DNA of 64,000 nt from Helicobacter acinonychis (GCF_900461455.1 NZ_UGIA01000001.1:1116001-1180000); one strand, 5' to 3'. Numbered from the stretch's first letter, positions 37,651-48,026 are shown. The notes: a model not told the origin generated them from the sequence alone. A program made the numbers and translations.

Positions 37651-38256
37651 ATGGATGTCAAAGCATGTTATCAAAACGCTAAAGCGTTGTTGGAGGGGCA
37701 TTTCTTACTCAGTAGCGGGTTTCATTCTAACTACTATTTGCAATCTGCTAAAGTGTTGGAAAACCCTAAATTAGCCGAACAATTAGCGCTAGAATTAGCC
37801 AAACAAATTCAAAACGCTCGTTTAAACATTGAATGCGTGTGCTCGCCTGCCATTGGGGGGATTTTAGCCGGGTATGAGCTTGCAAGGGCTTTGGGTGTGC
37901 GTTTTATTTTTACCGAAAGAGTGAATGGCGTTATGGCGTTAAGGCGTGGTTTTGAAGTCAAGCCAAATGAAAAAATTTTAGTGTGTGAAGACATTATCAC
38001 TACAGGAAAATCCGCTATGGAATGCGCTAAAGTTTTAGAAGAAAAGGGTGCTCACATCGTGGCTTTTGCCGCTCTAGCTAATCGGGGTATTTGCAAACGC
38101 ACCCATTCTTCTTTAAAGGCTCAAGAGGATGCATGTTTGCCTAGCGAACTGCCTCTTTTTGCTTTAGAAGATTTTGTTTTTGACATGCATGAGCCTAAGC
38201 ATTGCCCTTTATGTACCACTAGCGTTGCTATCAAACCGGGAAGTCGTGGCAACTAA
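37651..38256 (+). CDS. pyrE: Orotate phosphoribosyltransferase
   Basis: PyrE makes OMP from orotate and PRPP in pyrimidine synthesis. Key elements are [32 protein letters not shown], and the PRPP-binding signature [21 protein letters not shown]. At 201 residues the protein ends shortly after a Cys-rich segment (HCPLCTTS). The 3' end overlaps the next gene by 11 bases. Confidence 0.95.
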   Translation: MDVKACYQNAKALLEGHFLLSSGFHSNYYLQSAKVLENPKLAEQLALELAKQIQNARLNIECVCSPAIGGILAGYELARALGVRFIFTERVNGVMALRRGFEVKPNEKILVCEDIITTGKSAMECAKVLEEKGAHIVAFAALANRGICKRTHSSLKAQEDACLPSELPLFALEDFVFDMHEPKHCPLCTTSVAIKPGSRGN

Positions 38257-38698
38257 AAAAAATAAAACCCTAGAAAAAAAACAAGCGTTAGAAAGCCCCT
38301 TAAAAGGGCTGAATCTCTCTTTACGCTTAAAGGCCTTTATCACCGATATTTTTATGATTTATACCCCCATGCTTTACATCATGACTTACATGATTTTAGG
38401 GAGTGCGAAGGATTTTAGGGAAAATCAAAGCGCGATTTTTTTGTGTCTCCTTTTTTACGCTCTAACGCACAGCTTTTTTATCGCTTTTAAATCCCAAAGC
38501 CCTGGTATGCGTTACGCTCGTTTTAGATTAGTCAAAAATAATGGCGAAAGAGTGGGCTTTTTTTTGGCGTTGTGGCGCTTTATTTTGTGGGTATTGAGCA
38601 TGGGGTTACTCGTGGGGTTTGTTGCACCTTTTATTTTTAAGTTGTTTTTGCATGACAAATTCAGCGGCACTCATATTGAAACCATCAAGGAGGAATAG
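38246..38698 (+). CDS. RDD-family membrane protein
   Basis: This 150-residue protein has an RDD-type domain: [18 protein letters not shown] (first span with the conserved Asp), a second span [31 protein letters not shown] and a third span near the end. Transport or membrane-associated function is suspected for the family; no substrate is known. I choose GTG 38246 ([12 protein letters not shown]), because longer readings extend far into pyrE. It overlaps pyrE by 11 bases and the sirtuin GTG by one base, giving a coupled chain. Confidence 0.8.
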   Translation: MATKKNKTLEKKQALESPLKGLNLSLRLKAFITDIFMIYTPMLYIMTYMILGSAKDFRENQSAIFLCLLFYALTHSFFIAFKSQSPGMRYARFRLVKNNGERVGFFLALWRFILWVLSMGLLVGFVAPFIFKLFLHDKFSGTHIETIKEE

Positions 38699-39387
38699 TG
38701 AAAAATTTAGTGATCTTAAGTGGGGCTGGCATTTCAGCAGAAAGTGGGATTAAAACCTTTAGAGACGCCAATGGCTTGTGGGAAGGGCATGACATCATGG
38801 AAGTCGCTTCGCCTTATGGCTGGAAAAAGAACCCACAAAAAGTGTTGGATTTTTACAATCAAAGGTGCAGACAGCTTTTTGAAGTCTATCCTAACAAAGC
38901 CCACAAGACTCTAGCGGAATTAGAAAAACACTATCAAGTCAATATTATCACCCAAAATGTAGATGATTTGCATGAAAGGGCGGGCTCTTCTTGCATTTTA
39001 CACTTGCATGGGGAATTGTTGAGCGTTCGCAGTGAAAAAGATCCTCATTTGGTTTATAGGTGGGAAAAGGACTTGAATTTAGGCGATTTAGCCCAAGATA
39101 AAGTGCAATTACGCCCTGATATTGTGTGGTTTGGCGAAGCTGTCCCCTTGCTTAAAGAAGCGATTTCTTTAGTCAAACAAGCGCATGTTTTAATCATCAT
39201 TGGCACTTCTTTGCAAGTCTATCCCGCAGCCAGTCTCTACACGCATGCCCATAAAGACGCTCTTATTTATTACATTGACCCTAAAGCTAAAAACGCCCAT
39301 TTACCCCAAAATATCCAATGCATTAATGAAAGTGCAGTGAATGCCATGCATAATTTAATGCCTAAACTCATAGAGATGGCCTCTTAA
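38698..39387 (+). CDS. cobB: Sirtuin-type NAD-dependent protein deacylase
   Basis: Sirtuins remove acyl groups from lysines using NAD. The NAD-binding motifs LSGAGISAESGIKTFR and TQNVDDLHERAGSS, followed by catalytic His in HLHGELLS and IGTSLQVYPAASL, are all clear. The zinc-binding Cys4 set found in most sirtuins is not present: only three scattered cysteines occur. The PHLVYRW segment contains Tyr and Arg where desuccinylase-type (class III) sirtuins have them. The length is 229. Start is GTG, with an excellent AAGGAGG upstream, overlapping the RDD gene by one base. Confidence 0.9.
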   Translation: MKNLVILSGAGISAESGIKTFRDANGLWEGHDIMEVASPYGWKKNPQKVLDFYNQRCRQLFEVYPNKAHKTLAELEKHYQVNIITQNVDDLHERAGSSCILHLHGELLSVRSEKDPHLVYRWEKDLNLGDLAQDKVQLRPDIVWFGEAVPLLKEAISLVKQAHVLIIIGTSLQVYPAASLYTHAHKDALIYYIDPKAKNAHLPQNIQCINESAVNAMHNLMPKLIEMAS

Positions 39388-39754
39388 GAGGTTTTTAAAT
39401 CTTTTTGAGATCCGTTATCATTGAATGATAAAATTTAAAAATGCTTAAAGGCTTTTTTAAAACTAATATAATAAATAGCTTGATTTTAATCAAGCGATAG
39501 CCTCTTTAAAAAGCGGTCTTCTTGGGGTTAGTGGGATTTAGTTGGGGGTTAAGGGGGATATTATCGTAAAATACCCCCCTATCCCCTTAAAGAAATGAGT
39601 TTAACACAAAGTAACTAAAACCCTATTTTTTAAGAGATTAAAAATAAGGTTTTAAGTGTCTAATTTTTATTTTTTCAGCTAACGATTAGCAAAAACATGG
39701 TTTAATTGGTTTCATCATTTGCTAAAAGTAATAATATAAGGAGTTTGAGGTCTG
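39388..39754. other. Intergenic stretch upstream of the nuo operon
   Basis: This 367-bp gap holds a full copy of the dispersed repeat (39437-39603) and, at its right, the likely nuo promoter, with a TAATAT -10-like box near 39731 and an AAGGAG ribosome site at about 39738-39743. No small gene is evident. Confidence 0.5.
39437..39603 (+). repeat. Dispersed modular intergenic repeat, copy C (most complete)
   Basis: Module order: hairpin-like AAAAATGCTTAAAGGCTTTTTT; perfect palindrome GCTTGATTTTAATCAAGC (39478-39495); GATAGCCTCTTTAAAAAGCG; GTCTTCTTGGGGTTAGTGGG; a G-rich segment; then GGGGGATATTATCGTAAAAT and CCCCCCTATCCCCTTAAAG, which can pair as a second hairpin. Copy B is its inverted counterpart 7.7 kb to the left. 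Confidence 0.7.
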
Positions 39755-40156
39755 ATGCAACAAGCCACAGAAGCATTGAATCACCCCTATTTTGGCGTTT
39801 TTATTTTACTGGTATTCACTTTTTGGGTGTTTAACTTAACCTTAAGGATCCAAAGGTTTTTAAGCCGAAAGATGGCTCAAAAAAAGGGCGAAAAGCTCAA
39901 GCTCGCTCCCTATGAGTGTGGACCTGTGGCTCTCAAGCAACCTAATAGAGTGTCGCACCATTTCTATATCATGGCCATGCTTTTTATTTTATTTGATGTA
40001 GAGATCGTTTTCATGTTCCCTTGGGCGATTGATTTTAAAAAGTTAGGCTTGTTTGGGCTCGTTGAAATGCTAGGCTTTGTTTTCTTTTTAACGATTGGTT
40101 TTATTTACGCTTTAAAGCGAAATGCTTTGAGTTGGCAAAATTTAGAGGTGAAATAA
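39755..40156 (+). CDS. nuoA: NADH-quinone oxidoreductase subunit A
   Basis: NuoA is a small membrane subunit at the quinone-site end of complex I. The 133-residue protein has three spans and the conserved cytoplasmic loop with [34 protein letters not shown], whose acidic span is essential. It opens a 14-gene run read with overlaps or small gaps through nuoN. The stop overlaps nuoB's ATG by one base. Confidence 0.96.
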   Translation: MQQATEALNHPYFGVFILLVFTFWVFNLTLRIQRFLSRKMAQKKGEKLKLAPYECGPVALKQPNRVSHHFYIMAMLFILFDVEIVFMFPWAIDFKKLGLFGLVEMLGFVFFLTIGFIYALKRNALSWQNLEVK

Positions 40157-40635
40157 TGCAACAAGCACCGGTTGTTCTAAGCACTTTGGATAAATTATTG
40201 AATTGGGGGCGTTCTAATTCGCTTTGGCCCTTAACCTATGGCTTGGCGTGTTGTGCGATTGAGATGATGGCAACAGGGGGTTCAAGGTTTGATTTTGATA
40301 GATTTGGCACGATCTTTAGAGCGAGTCCTAGACAATCTGATGTGATGATTATCGCTGGCACGCTCACTAAAAAACATGCCGAGTTTATGCGTAGGCTTTA
40401 TGATCAAATGCCTGAGCCTAAATGGGTGATTTCTATGGGGAGTTGCGCTAATACGGGTGGGATGTTTAACACTTATGCGACCGTTCAAGGAGCGGATAGG
40501 ATCATTCCTGTGGATATTTATTTACCCGGTTGTGCACCACGCCCAGAGACTTTACAATACGCTCTTATGGTTTTGCAAGATAAAATCAGACGCTCTAAAG
40601 CGATCAAACAAGATGCCCCAAAAAGGTTAGTGTAA
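40156..40635 (+). CDS. nuoB: NADH-quinone oxidoreductase subunit B
   Basis: NuoB holds the terminal 4Fe-4S cluster N2 next to the quinone site. The four ligands are in [20 protein letters not shown] and LPGCAPRPE. The protein is 159 residues from the ATG at 40156, which overlaps the nuoA stop; a longer frame from 40132 lies inside nuoA and is rejected. It overlaps nuoC by one base. Confidence 0.97.
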   Translation: MQQAPVVLSTLDKLLNWGRSNSLWPLTYGLACCAIEMMATGGSRFDFDRFGTIFRASPRQSDVMIIAGTLTKKHAEFMRRLYDQMPEPKWVISMGSCANTGGMFNTYATVQGADRIIPVDIYLPGCAPRPETLQYALMVLQDKIRRSKAIKQDAPKRLV

Positions 40636-41432
40636 TGGTAAGAAAACAATCCCCCTATGAAGATGTGCAAAAACAATCACGCCAGCATGACCCCTATAAA
40701 ATCATAGAGCCTACCCCTAAAAAATATTTAGAGGGCAGTGCTTATGAAGTTATCTATAACCACCTTTCTTACAAGCATGAAATTTTAGACAAATACATAG
40801 AAACTAACACGGCTGTGTTTTGGATCAAAAAAGAAGATATTTTTTCTATCGCTACGATTTTACGGCATTTGGGGTATGAATCTTTAAGCGAGATGAGTGC
40901 GATAGATTTATGCGCTAAAAAAGGGCATTTTGAATTGTTTTATCAATTTGTGGGTTTTAGCGACAGTTGTAAAAACCGCCGTAGGGTGCGTATAAAATGC
41001 GTTTTATTGCCTAATGAGAGCGTGGATTCTTTAAGTTTTTTATACCGATCGGCTAATTGGAGCGAAAGGGAAGCGTATGATATGTTTGGCATTGTGTTTG
41101 ACAAACACCCCTATTTAAAACGCCTTATCATGCCGCATGATTGGGTAGGACACCCCTTGTTGCGCTCTTATCCGCTTAAGGGCGATGAATTTGCCCAATG
41201 GTATGAGGTGGATAAGATTTTTGGTAAAGAATACAGAGAAGTGGTGGGTAAAGAGCAACGAGACAGTGCGAGAGTGGATGAAAAAGACACTTTCAATTTT
41301 GCAAAAATTGGCTATGAGCAAGGCAAGGGCGAAGAGTTGAAAGAAATAGAAGAAAAACATGTGTTTAAAAAAATCCCTTTTGTCAAAGATTTACACAAAA
41401 TGACCCCTACTATCTTAAAAAAGAGATTATAA
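40635..41432 (+). CDS. nuoC: NADH-quinone oxidoreductase subunit C
   Basis: NuoC is a peripheral-arm subunit. The 30-kDa family signature is [42 protein letters not shown]. The 265-residue protein is a separate NuoC, not fused to NuoD as in E. coli. It ends two bases before nuoD. Confidence 0.96.
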   Translation: MVRKQSPYEDVQKQSRQHDPYKIIEPTPKKYLEGSAYEVIYNHLSYKHEILDKYIETNTAVFWIKKEDIFSIATILRHLGYESLSEMSAIDLCAKKGHFELFYQFVGFSDSCKNRRRVRIKCVLLPNESVDSLSFLYRSANWSEREAYDMFGIVFDKHPYLKRLIMPHDWVGHPLLRSYPLKGDEFAQWYEVDKIFGKEYREVVGKEQRDSARVDEKDTFNFAKIGYEQGKGEELKEIEEKHVFKKIPFVKDLHKMTPTILKKRL

Positions 41433-41433
41433 A

Positions 41434-42663
41434 ATGGCTCAAAATTTCACGAAACTCAACCCCCAATTTGAAAACATCATTTTTGAACATGACGATAACC
41501 AAATGGTGCTAAACTTTGGCCCCCAACACCCCTCTAGCCATGGGCAATTGCGCTTGATTTTAGAATTAGAGGGCGAAAGAATCATTAAGGCTACCCCTGA
41601 AATTGGCTACTTGCACAGGGGTTGTGAGAAGTTGGGCGAAAACATGACCTATAATGAATACATGCCCACTACTGATAGGTTGGATTACACTTCTTCTGCT
41701 AGCAATAATTACGCTTACGCCCATGCGGTAGAGACCTTGCTCAATTTAGAAATCCCACGCCGAGCGCAAGTGATCCGCACGATTTTACTAGAGCTTAACC
41801 GCATGATTTCACACATCTTTTTTATCAGCGTGCATGCTTTAGATGTGGGGGCGATGAGCGTGTTTTTGTATGCGTTTAAGACAAGGGAACATGGGTTGGA
41901 TTTGATGGAGGATTATTGCGGAGCTAGGCTCACGCATAACGCTATAAGGATTGGGGGCGTGCCTTTAGATTTACCCCCTAACTGGCTAGAAGGCTTGAAA
42001 AAATTCTTAGGCGAAATGAGGGAATGCAAAAAACTCATTCAAGGCTTATTGGATAAAAACCGCATTTGGCGGATGCGTTTGGAAAATGTGGGCGTTGTCA
42101 CGCCAAAAATGGCGCAAAGTTGGGGCATGAGCGGTATCATGTTAAGAGGAACGGGAATTGCCTATGATATTAGAAAAGAAGAGCCTTACGAACTTTATAG
42201 AGAGCTTGATTTTGATGTGCCGGTGGGCAATTATGGCGATAGCTATGACAGGTATTGTTTGTATATGTTAGAAATTGATGAAAGCATTCGCATCATTGAA
42301 CAACTCATTCCTATGTATGCCAAAACCGATACGCCTATTATGGCTCAAAATCCGCATTACATTTCTGCCCCTAAAGAAGATATAATGACGCAAAACTACG
42401 CCTTGATGCAGCATTTTGTTTTAGTCGCTCAAGGCATGCGTCCGCCCATTGGGGAAGTGTATGCTCCCACAGAAAGCCCTAAAGGGGAATTAGGGTTTTT
42501 TATCCATTCAGAGGGCGAGTCTTACCCACATAGATTAAAAATCAGAGCCCCAAGCTTTTATCACATTGGATCGTTAGGCGATATTTTAGTGGGGCAGTAT
42601 TTAGCGGATGCGGTAACCGTGATTGGATCAACCAATGCGGTATTTGGCGAGGTGGATAGATGA
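41434..42663 (+). CDS. nuoD: NADH-quinone oxidoreductase subunit D
   Basis: NuoD (49-kDa) forms the quinone-binding pocket with NuoB. Key blocks are [16 protein letters not shown] (with the quinone-site His), [27 protein letters not shown] and the C-terminal [28 protein letters not shown]. At 409 residues it is complete. The stop overlaps the next gene by four bases. Confidence 0.97.
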   Translation: MAQNFTKLNPQFENIIFEHDDNQMVLNFGPQHPSSHGQLRLILELEGERIIKATPEIGYLHRGCEKLGENMTYNEYMPTTDRLDYTSSASNNYAYAHAVETLLNLEIPRRAQVIRTILLELNRMISHIFFISVHALDVGAMSVFLYAFKTREHGLDLMEDYCGARLTHNAIRIGGVPLDLPPNWLEGLKKFLGEMRECKKLIQGLLDKNRIWRMRLENVGVVTPKMAQSWGMSGIMLRGTGIAYDIRKEEPYELYRELDFDVPVGNYGDSYDRYCLYMLEIDESIRIIEQLIPMYAKTDTPIMAQNPHYISAPKEDIMTQNYALMQHFVLVAQGMRPPIGEVYAPTESPKGELGFFIHSEGESYPHRLKIRAPSFYHIGSLGDILVGQYLADAVTVIGSTNAVFGEVDR

Positions 42664-42890
42664 AACGCTTTGATTTACGCCCCTTAAAAGCGGATATTTT
42701 TGAACGATTAGAAGAATTGATTGAAAAAGAAATGCAATTTGGTGAAGTCGCCATTTTTATGTTTGAAGTGGGGGATTTTTCCAATATCCCTAAAAGCGCT
42801 GAATTTATTCAAACTAAAGGGCATGAGCTTCTCAATTCTTTGCGTTTCAATCAAGCGGATTGGACGATTGTCGTGAGAAAAAAGGCTTGA
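42660..42890 (+). CDS. Small protein in place of NuoE
   Basis: This 76-residue protein sits exactly where nuoE is in other bacteria but has none of its 2Fe-2S cysteines; in fact it has no cysteine. It has [32 protein letters not shown] and a basic end. H. pylori and Campylobacter carry such replacements, and flavodoxin or ferredoxin, not NADH, is thought to feed electrons. It overlaps nuoD by four bases and is followed by the NuoF-position gene. A structural or donor-docking role is inference. Confidence 0.9.
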   Translation: MKRFDLRPLKADIFERLEELIEKEMQFGEVAIFMFEVGDFSNIPKSAEFIQTKGHELLNSLRFNQADWTIVVRKKA

Positions 42891-43879
42891 TTTTGAGTGG
42901 CTTTAACCCCTTAAATTCTCCCTTAATCGCAAGCTCTTCTCTTAGCTTAAAAGAGATCTATTATTTAGAAAAATTATCCCTTAAAAAAGGGTTTAAGTTC
43001 AATTACAAGATGACTGAAAATGATTTAAGTCTTTTAAAAAAAAGCGATTTGTGCGTTTTGTTTGGGGGGTTTTCAAACGCTTGTTTGAATGAAAATGAAC
43101 GATTAATTTTAGAAAGCATCAACCAATCAAAACTCCCTTACGCCTTATTAAGACCCTTACAAGATACGAGAGATTTGCAAGAAACTTGCCTTTTTGCGTC
43201 TTATGAAATTAACACTGAAGTGGCGGTTTTAACTTTAATCTTAAGGGGTATTTTAGAAAAAACTTCCCAATTAAAAGGGCATGTTTTAGAAAACATTGAT
43301 GTGGGGTATTTAAGCTCTGAAGCCAACATGAGCGAAGAAGAATTGCAAGAGCTTATCGCATTGATTGTTAAAGCGAAAAAAGGGGTGCTTGCAATCAATA
43401 GAGAAATCACAAAACACATGGATAGCGTGTTTTTATATGCCCTTTTAAGCGGGTTGCAAAACTACCTAGAAATTTTACACATTCCTTGTAATGATTCAGG
43501 TGCAACACCTGTTTTTTACCATTCAAAAGATAAAGAATTGTTGCTAGAAGCAGCCCTAAAAGAGAGCATTTCACCTTTTAAGGTGCAACTCCAACCAAAA
43601 GATTTAGAGCTTTTAGAACAAATCAGTGAAGCTAACGGCTCGTTTGTCTATGTTTCCAATAAGAGCCTTGAAACCCCAAAACTATATTTTTCCAAACAAT
43701 TTAAAATCGCCAATAAAATCCAGCATTCCAAAGCCCCTTTTCAAATCTCAGACAAAACGATAGAATGCGAATTAGAAGAAAGCCCTTATTTGAAAGGCTT
43801 GGTTGCGATTTTAGAAGGAGCGTTTTTTGACACTTACCCCTATATCCCTATTTTATCCCACTCTCAAGGAATTTCATGA
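42887..43879 (+). CDS. Protein in place of NuoF
   Basis: This protein of about 330 residues occupies the nuoF position but lacks the FMN and NADH motifs and the Cys4 iron-sulfur site of NuoF. No known enzymatic motif is visible. The start is uncertain: TTG 42887 overlaps the previous stop (TTGA), and a TTG at 42860 would extend nine residues into the small upstream gene. It overlaps nuoG by four bases. It is probably part of the adaptor that receives electrons from flavodoxin or ferredoxin, as proposed for epsilonproteobacteria. Confidence 0.85.
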   Translation: MILSGFNPLNSPLIASSSLSLKEIYYLEKLSLKKGFKFNYKMTENDLSLLKKSDLCVLFGGFSNACLNENERLILESINQSKLPYALLRPLQDTRDLQETCLFASYEINTEVAVLTLILRGILEKTSQLKGHVLENIDVGYLSSEANMSEEELQELIALIVKAKKGVLAINREITKHMDSVFLYALLSGLQNYLEILHIPCNDSGATPVFYHSKDKELLLEAALKESISPFKVQLQPKDLELLEQISEANGSFVYVSNKSLETPKLYFSKQFKIANKIQHSKAPFQISDKTIECELEESPYLKGLVAILEGAFFDTYPYIPILSHSQGIS

Positions 43880-46368
43880 TCACAATGAATATCAATGGCA
43901 AAATGATTGAATGCCAAGAGGGACAAAGCGTTTTAGAAGCCGCTAGGAGCGTTGGGATTTACATCCCTACTATTTGTTATTTAAGCGGTTGCTCGCCCAC
44001 GGTCGCATGCAAAATGTGTATGGTTGAAATGGATGGTAAACGCATTTATAGTTGCAACACGAAAGCCAAAAACAACGCCGTTATCCTTACGAACACCCCC
44101 ACGCTTATGGATGAGAGAAAAAGCATCATGCAAACCTATGATGTCAATCACCCCCTAGAATGCGGCGTGTGCGATAAGAGCGGGGAGTGCGAATTGCAAG
44201 ACATGACGCATTTAACCGGCGTAGAGCACCAGCCCTATGCAGTGGCTGATGATTTTAAAGCCCTAGATTCATGGGCAAAAGCCTTGTATGATCCTAATTT
44301 GTGCATCATGTGTGAAAGGTGTGTAACCACTTGTAAAGACAATGTGGGGGAAAACAACCTGAAAGCCACCAAAGCCGACTTGCACGCCCCAGATAAGTTT
44401 AAAGACAGCATGTCCAAGGACGCTTTTAGCGTGTGGAGTCGTAAGCAAAAAGGCATTATTTCTTTTGTGGGCAGTGCGCCTTGCTATGATTGTGGGGAAT
44501 GTATTGCGGTATGCCCTGTGGGTGCTTTGAGTTACAAAGATTTCGCTTACACGGCTAACGCATGGGAATTGAAAAAAATCCATTCTACATGCTCGCATTG
44601 TTCAGCTGGGTGTTTGATTTCTTATGATGTGCGCCATTTTGACACTCTAGGCGAAGAATCTAAGATTTTTAGGGTGCTTAATGATTTTTATCATAACCCT
44701 ATTTGTGGGGCAGGCCGTTTCGCTTTTGATGTGAGCTCTAGTCCTAAAGGCAGTGCTAATCTTAAAGAAGCCCAAAACGCTCTCAAAGAATGCGATGCGG
44801 TGCGAATAGGAGGAGATGCCACTAATGAAGAGGTGTTTTTAATAGAGCGTTTGAGGAAAGAGTTGAATTTTAAAATCTACAACAAAGATTTATACCCTTT
44901 CCAACAATTTTTAAAAGTATTGGGCGAGATTAAACGCCCTAGCATTGAAGAAATTAAAACTTCTAATTTAGTCATCACGATCGGATCTTCTATCAAAACA
45001 GAAAACCCACTCGTGCGCTATGCCATTAATAACGCCCTCAAGCTCAATAAAGCTTCTTTAATCGCTATGCACCCTATCAAGGATAACGCTTTAGCGAATT
45101 TGTGCCGAAGCTCTTTTTGTATCACCCATGAAGTGGGGGCTGAAGAAATCCTTTTAGGCATGCTTTTAAAAATGCTTAATATTGAAAGTGTGGCTCTAAA
45201 AAGTTTAGAAGATTCCAAGCAAGATATTGCAGATGAAGCGGCCCTTAAAGCTTTAGAAGAAGAAAGGAAAAAAACTTTAGAACAAGCCAATCAAGGGTGC
45301 AGTCTTGAAGAAAATAAAGCAGAGAGTACAGAAAACAAGGAAGAAAACAAAACGGAGAATAAAGAAGAAAAACTCCCTACCAAAACCACTTATTTGTTGC
45401 TTGAAGAAGTAGGGATCAACTTAGAAACTTATGAAAAAATCCTGACTCTTTTGCAAAAATCAAACAACACCTTGTTGGTTGTAGGCGAAGAAATTTATCG
45501 CCACAAACAAGCCCACAATATCGCTAAAATGTTGCGTTTACTGGTCCAAAAAAGCGCTGTTAAACTCATTCTTATCCCTCCAAGTGCAAACGCTTTAGGC
45601 ATCGTTTCGCTTTGTGAATTGAGCGAAGAAATTTTTGAACATGAAAAAATCGTAGGCATTCGCGCTCAAGGGGATTTCACTATCAATAGCGATGAAAAGG
45701 TTTTTGGAAAAGACGCTGTGAGCGCAGTGGATTTCATTCTACCCAGTCTCAACCAGCTAGAAGGCACGATCACTAATATTGAAGGGCGTGTGTTGCCCTT
45801 AAAACCGGCTTTAAGATTTGAAGGCTATGACTTGAGCGATATTATGCAAGGCTTTAGCTTTGTGGAAGAAAATCTAGTTGAATACACCCATAAACTCCCT
45901 AAAGAAGCGGGTTTTAAAGCCATAGAATTTGATCGTTTAACCAACTATTTCACTAACGACAGGGCCAATCATAGGGGCTATGAACTAGAAACAAGCCATT
46001 TTGAAAAGAGTGCTAAAGAACACGAAGAAACAGAATGCGAGCCTATCAAACCCCTAAAAGAAAAAATCGCTTTCAACGCGTATTTAAAATACCCAGAAAC
46101 GCAATTCAATAACGCTACCAATAAAAGCGAAAATTTGCAATTAAAGGCCGGTATCTATGTGTCTAAAGCTTTCTTAAAGAAATTAAATAAAGAAGTGGGG
46201 CAACATATCACTTTGGCTAAAGAAGAAGAGGAATTGATGGGTATTTTGTATCTTGATGAAAGCTTGGATCAAGAGGTGTTTGTTGTTTCGCCTTCTCTTT
46301 TAGGGAATGGTTCTAACTTTTTTAAAGAGAGCGTGTTTGATAGCGTGGATTTAAAGGAGCAAGCATGA
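43876..46368 (+). CDS. nuoG: NADH-quinone oxidoreductase subunit G
   Basis: NuoG is the largest peripheral-arm subunit with several iron-sulfur clusters. An N-terminal 2Fe-2S domain has CYLSGCSPTVACKMC, then HPLECGVCDKSGECELQ, then 4Fe-4S ligands in CIMCERCVTTC and CYDCGECIAVCPVGAL, and a molybdopterin-family 4Fe-4S motif in CSHCSAGC. The remainder is a degenerate molybdopterin oxidoreductase fold without cofactor. At 830 residues it has an acidic, low-complexity insert (about 465-500, ENKEENKTENKEE). It overlaps nuoH by four bases. Confidence 0.96.
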   Translation: MITMNINGKMIECQEGQSVLEAARSVGIYIPTICYLSGCSPTVACKMCMVEMDGKRIYSCNTKAKNNAVILTNTPTLMDERKSIMQTYDVNHPLECGVCDKSGECELQDMTHLTGVEHQPYAVADDFKALDSWAKALYDPNLCIMCERCVTTCKDNVGENNLKATKADLHAPDKFKDSMSKDAFSVWSRKQKGIISFVGSAPCYDCGECIAVCPVGALSYKDFAYTANAWELKKIHSTCSHCSAGCLISYDVRHFDTLGEESKIFRVLNDFYHNPICGAGRFAFDVSSSPKGSANLKEAQNALKECDAVRIGGDATNEEVFLIERLRKELNFKIYNKDLYPFQQFLKVLGEIKRPSIEEIKTSNLVITIGSSIKTENPLVRYAINNALKLNKASLIAMHPIKDNALANLCRSSFCITHEVGAEEILLGMLLKMLNIESVALKSLEDSKQDIADEAALKALEEERKKTLEQANQGCSLEENKAESTENKEENKTENKEEKLPTKTTYLLLEEVGINLETYEKILTLLQKSNNTLLVVGEEIYRHKQAHNIAKMLRLLVQKSAVKLILIPPSANALGIVSLCELSEEIFEHEKIVGIRAQGDFTINSDEKVFGKDAVSAVDFILPSLNQLEGTITNIEGRVLPLKPALRFEGYDLSDIMQGFSFVEENLVEYTHKLPKEAGFKAIEFDRLTNYFTNDRANHRGYELETSHFEKSAKEHEETECEPIKPLKEKIAFNAYLKYPETQFNNATNKSENLQLKAGIYVSKAFLKKLNKEVGQHITLAKEEEELMGILYLDESLDQEVFVVSPSLLGNGSNFFKESVFDSVDLKEQA

Positions 46369-47354
46369 GCGCTTATATCATTGAAACTTTGATTAAAATT
46401 TTGATTTTAGTCGCTGTTTTTTCGGCTTTAGGGGGTTTTGCCACCTATATCGAAAGGAAAGTGTTAGCCTATTTCCAACGCCGTTTAGGGCCTTCTTATG
46501 TGGGGCCTTTTGGGCTTTTACAAGTCGCAGCAGATGGCATTAAGCTTTTCACCAAAGAAGACATTATCCCCCAAGGCGCGAATAAGTTGATTTTCACCCT
46601 AGCGCCCATTATTGCGATGGTGAGTGCATTTGTGTCCATGGCGCCTATCCCCTTTTTCCCTAATTTCACTCTGTTTGGCTATGAGATCAAGCCCATTATT
46701 TCTGACATTAACATTGGCTTTTTATTTTTCTTAGCCGTGGGTGCAGCAGGGATTTATGCACCCATTTTAGCTGGGCTTGCTTCTAATAATAAATACTCTT
46801 TAATTGGATCAGCAAGAGCGACGATCCAACTGCTCAGCTTTGAAGTGGTAAGCACCTTAACCATTCTAGCCCCTTTAATGGTGGTAGGATCGCTTTCTTT
46901 AGTAGAGATCAATAATTACCAAAGCGGTGGGTTTTTAGACTGGCTTGTTTTCAAGCAACCTTTAGCGTTTATTTTATTTTTGATCGCAAGCTATGCTGAA
47001 TTGAATCGAACGCCCTTTGACTTGCTAGAGCATGAAGCCGAGATCGTAGCTGGGTATTGCACCGAATACAGCGGTTTGAAATGGGGCATGTTCTTTTTGG
47101 CAGAATACGCACATTTATTCGCTTTTTCTTTTGTGATTTCTATCGTGTTTTTTGGTGGGTTTAACGCATGGGGCTTTATCCCTGGAGGCATAGCGATTTT
47201 GATTAAAGTAAGCTTTTTTGTCTTTTTGTCCATGTGGGTTAGAGCGACTTACCCGCATGTGCGCCCAGACCAACTGATGAACATGTGTTGGAAAATCATG
47301 TTGCCTTTAGCGCTATTGAACATTGTGCTAACAGGCGTTATTATTTTAATTTAA
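46365..47354 (+). CDS. nuoH: NADH-quinone oxidoreductase subunit H
   Basis: NuoH is the membrane subunit joining the peripheral arm and proton pumps, next to the quinone channel. The family blocks are ATYIERKVLAYFQRRLGPSYVGPFGLLQVAADGIKLF, LNRTPFDLLEHEAEIVAGYCTEYSG and WVRATYPHVRPDQLM. The 329-residue protein has about eight spans. It overlaps nuoG by four bases. Confidence 0.97.
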   Translation: MSAYIIETLIKILILVAVFSALGGFATYIERKVLAYFQRRLGPSYVGPFGLLQVAADGIKLFTKEDIIPQGANKLIFTLAPIIAMVSAFVSMAPIPFFPNFTLFGYEIKPIISDINIGFLFFLAVGAAGIYAPILAGLASNNKYSLIGSARATIQLLSFEVVSTLTILAPLMVVGSLSLVEINNYQSGGFLDWLVFKQPLAFILFLIASYAELNRTPFDLLEHEAEIVAGYCTEYSGLKWGMFFLAEYAHLFAFSFVISIVFFGGFNAWGFIPGGIAILIKVSFFVFLSMWVRATYPHVRPDQLMNMCWKIMLPLALLNIVLTGVIILI

Positions 47355-47363
47355 GGAGGTTTT

Positions 47364-48026
47364 ATGGCTAAACAAGAATACAAACAACTTCCTAAACGAG
47401 CCGAAATCCATAGCGCGACAGAGCAATTTAAAGACACCATTAAAACAAGCTTGGGTTTGGATCTATTCAAAGGGCTAGGCCTTACGATCAAGGAATTTTT
47501 TAGCCCTAGCGTAACCATCCATTATCCCATGGAGCAACTCCCTTTAAGCCCACGCTATCGTGCGGTGCATAATTTGCAACGGCTTTTAGACTCAGGCTCT
47601 GAAAGGTGTATTGGCTGTGGGTTGTGCGAAAAGATTTGCACGAGCAATTGCATAAGGATCATCACGCATAAGGGCGAAGACAACCGCAAAAAGATTGATT
47701 CTTACACAATCAATTTGGGGCGCTGTATTTATTGCGGATTGTGTGCAGAAGTTTGCCCCGAATTAGCGATCGTGATGGGGAATCGTTTTGAAAACGCTAG
47801 TACCCAACGCTCCCAATACGGATCTAAAAGCGAGTTTTTAACGAGCGAGCAAGACGCTAAAGATTGCTCGCATGCCGAGTTTTTAGGCTTTGGTTTTGTA
47901 AGCCCTAACTATAACGAACGCATGCAAGCCACCCCTTTAGATTATGTCCAAGAGCCTTCAAAAGAAGAATCAAAAAAAGAAACTCCAACAAGCCCAGAGG
48001 CCAACAAGGGAGATGAAAATGTTTGA
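47364..48026 (+). CDS. nuoI: NADH-quinone oxidoreductase subunit I
   Basis: NuoI carries clusters N6a and N6b. Two 4Fe-4S motifs are visible: [11 protein letters not shown]...C and [13 protein letters not shown]. An Arg-Tyr-Arg block ([11 protein letters not shown]) precedes them. The C-terminal tail is Lys/Glu/Pro-rich, ending KGDENV. A strong AAGGAGG precedes the ATG. The end overlaps the nuoJ start by eight bases. Confidence 0.96.
   Translation: MAKQEYKQLPKRAEIHSATEQFKDTIKTSLGLDLFKGLGLTIKEFFSPSVTIHYPMEQLPLSPRYRAVHNLQRLLDSGSERCIGCGLCEKICTSNCIRIITHKGEDNRKKIDSYTINLGRCIYCGLCAEVCPELAIVMGNRFENASTQRSQYGSKSEFLTSEQDAKDCSHAEFLGFGFVSPNYNERMQATPLDYVQEPSKEESKKETPTSPEANKGDENV

Noticed and set aside
27030-39603. 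Reading the dispersed G-rich repeats as CRISPR or as riboswitches
   Set aside because: Copies are kilobases apart, in both orientations and of different completeness, with no regular spacing and no spacers; they are not upstream of a consistent gene class.
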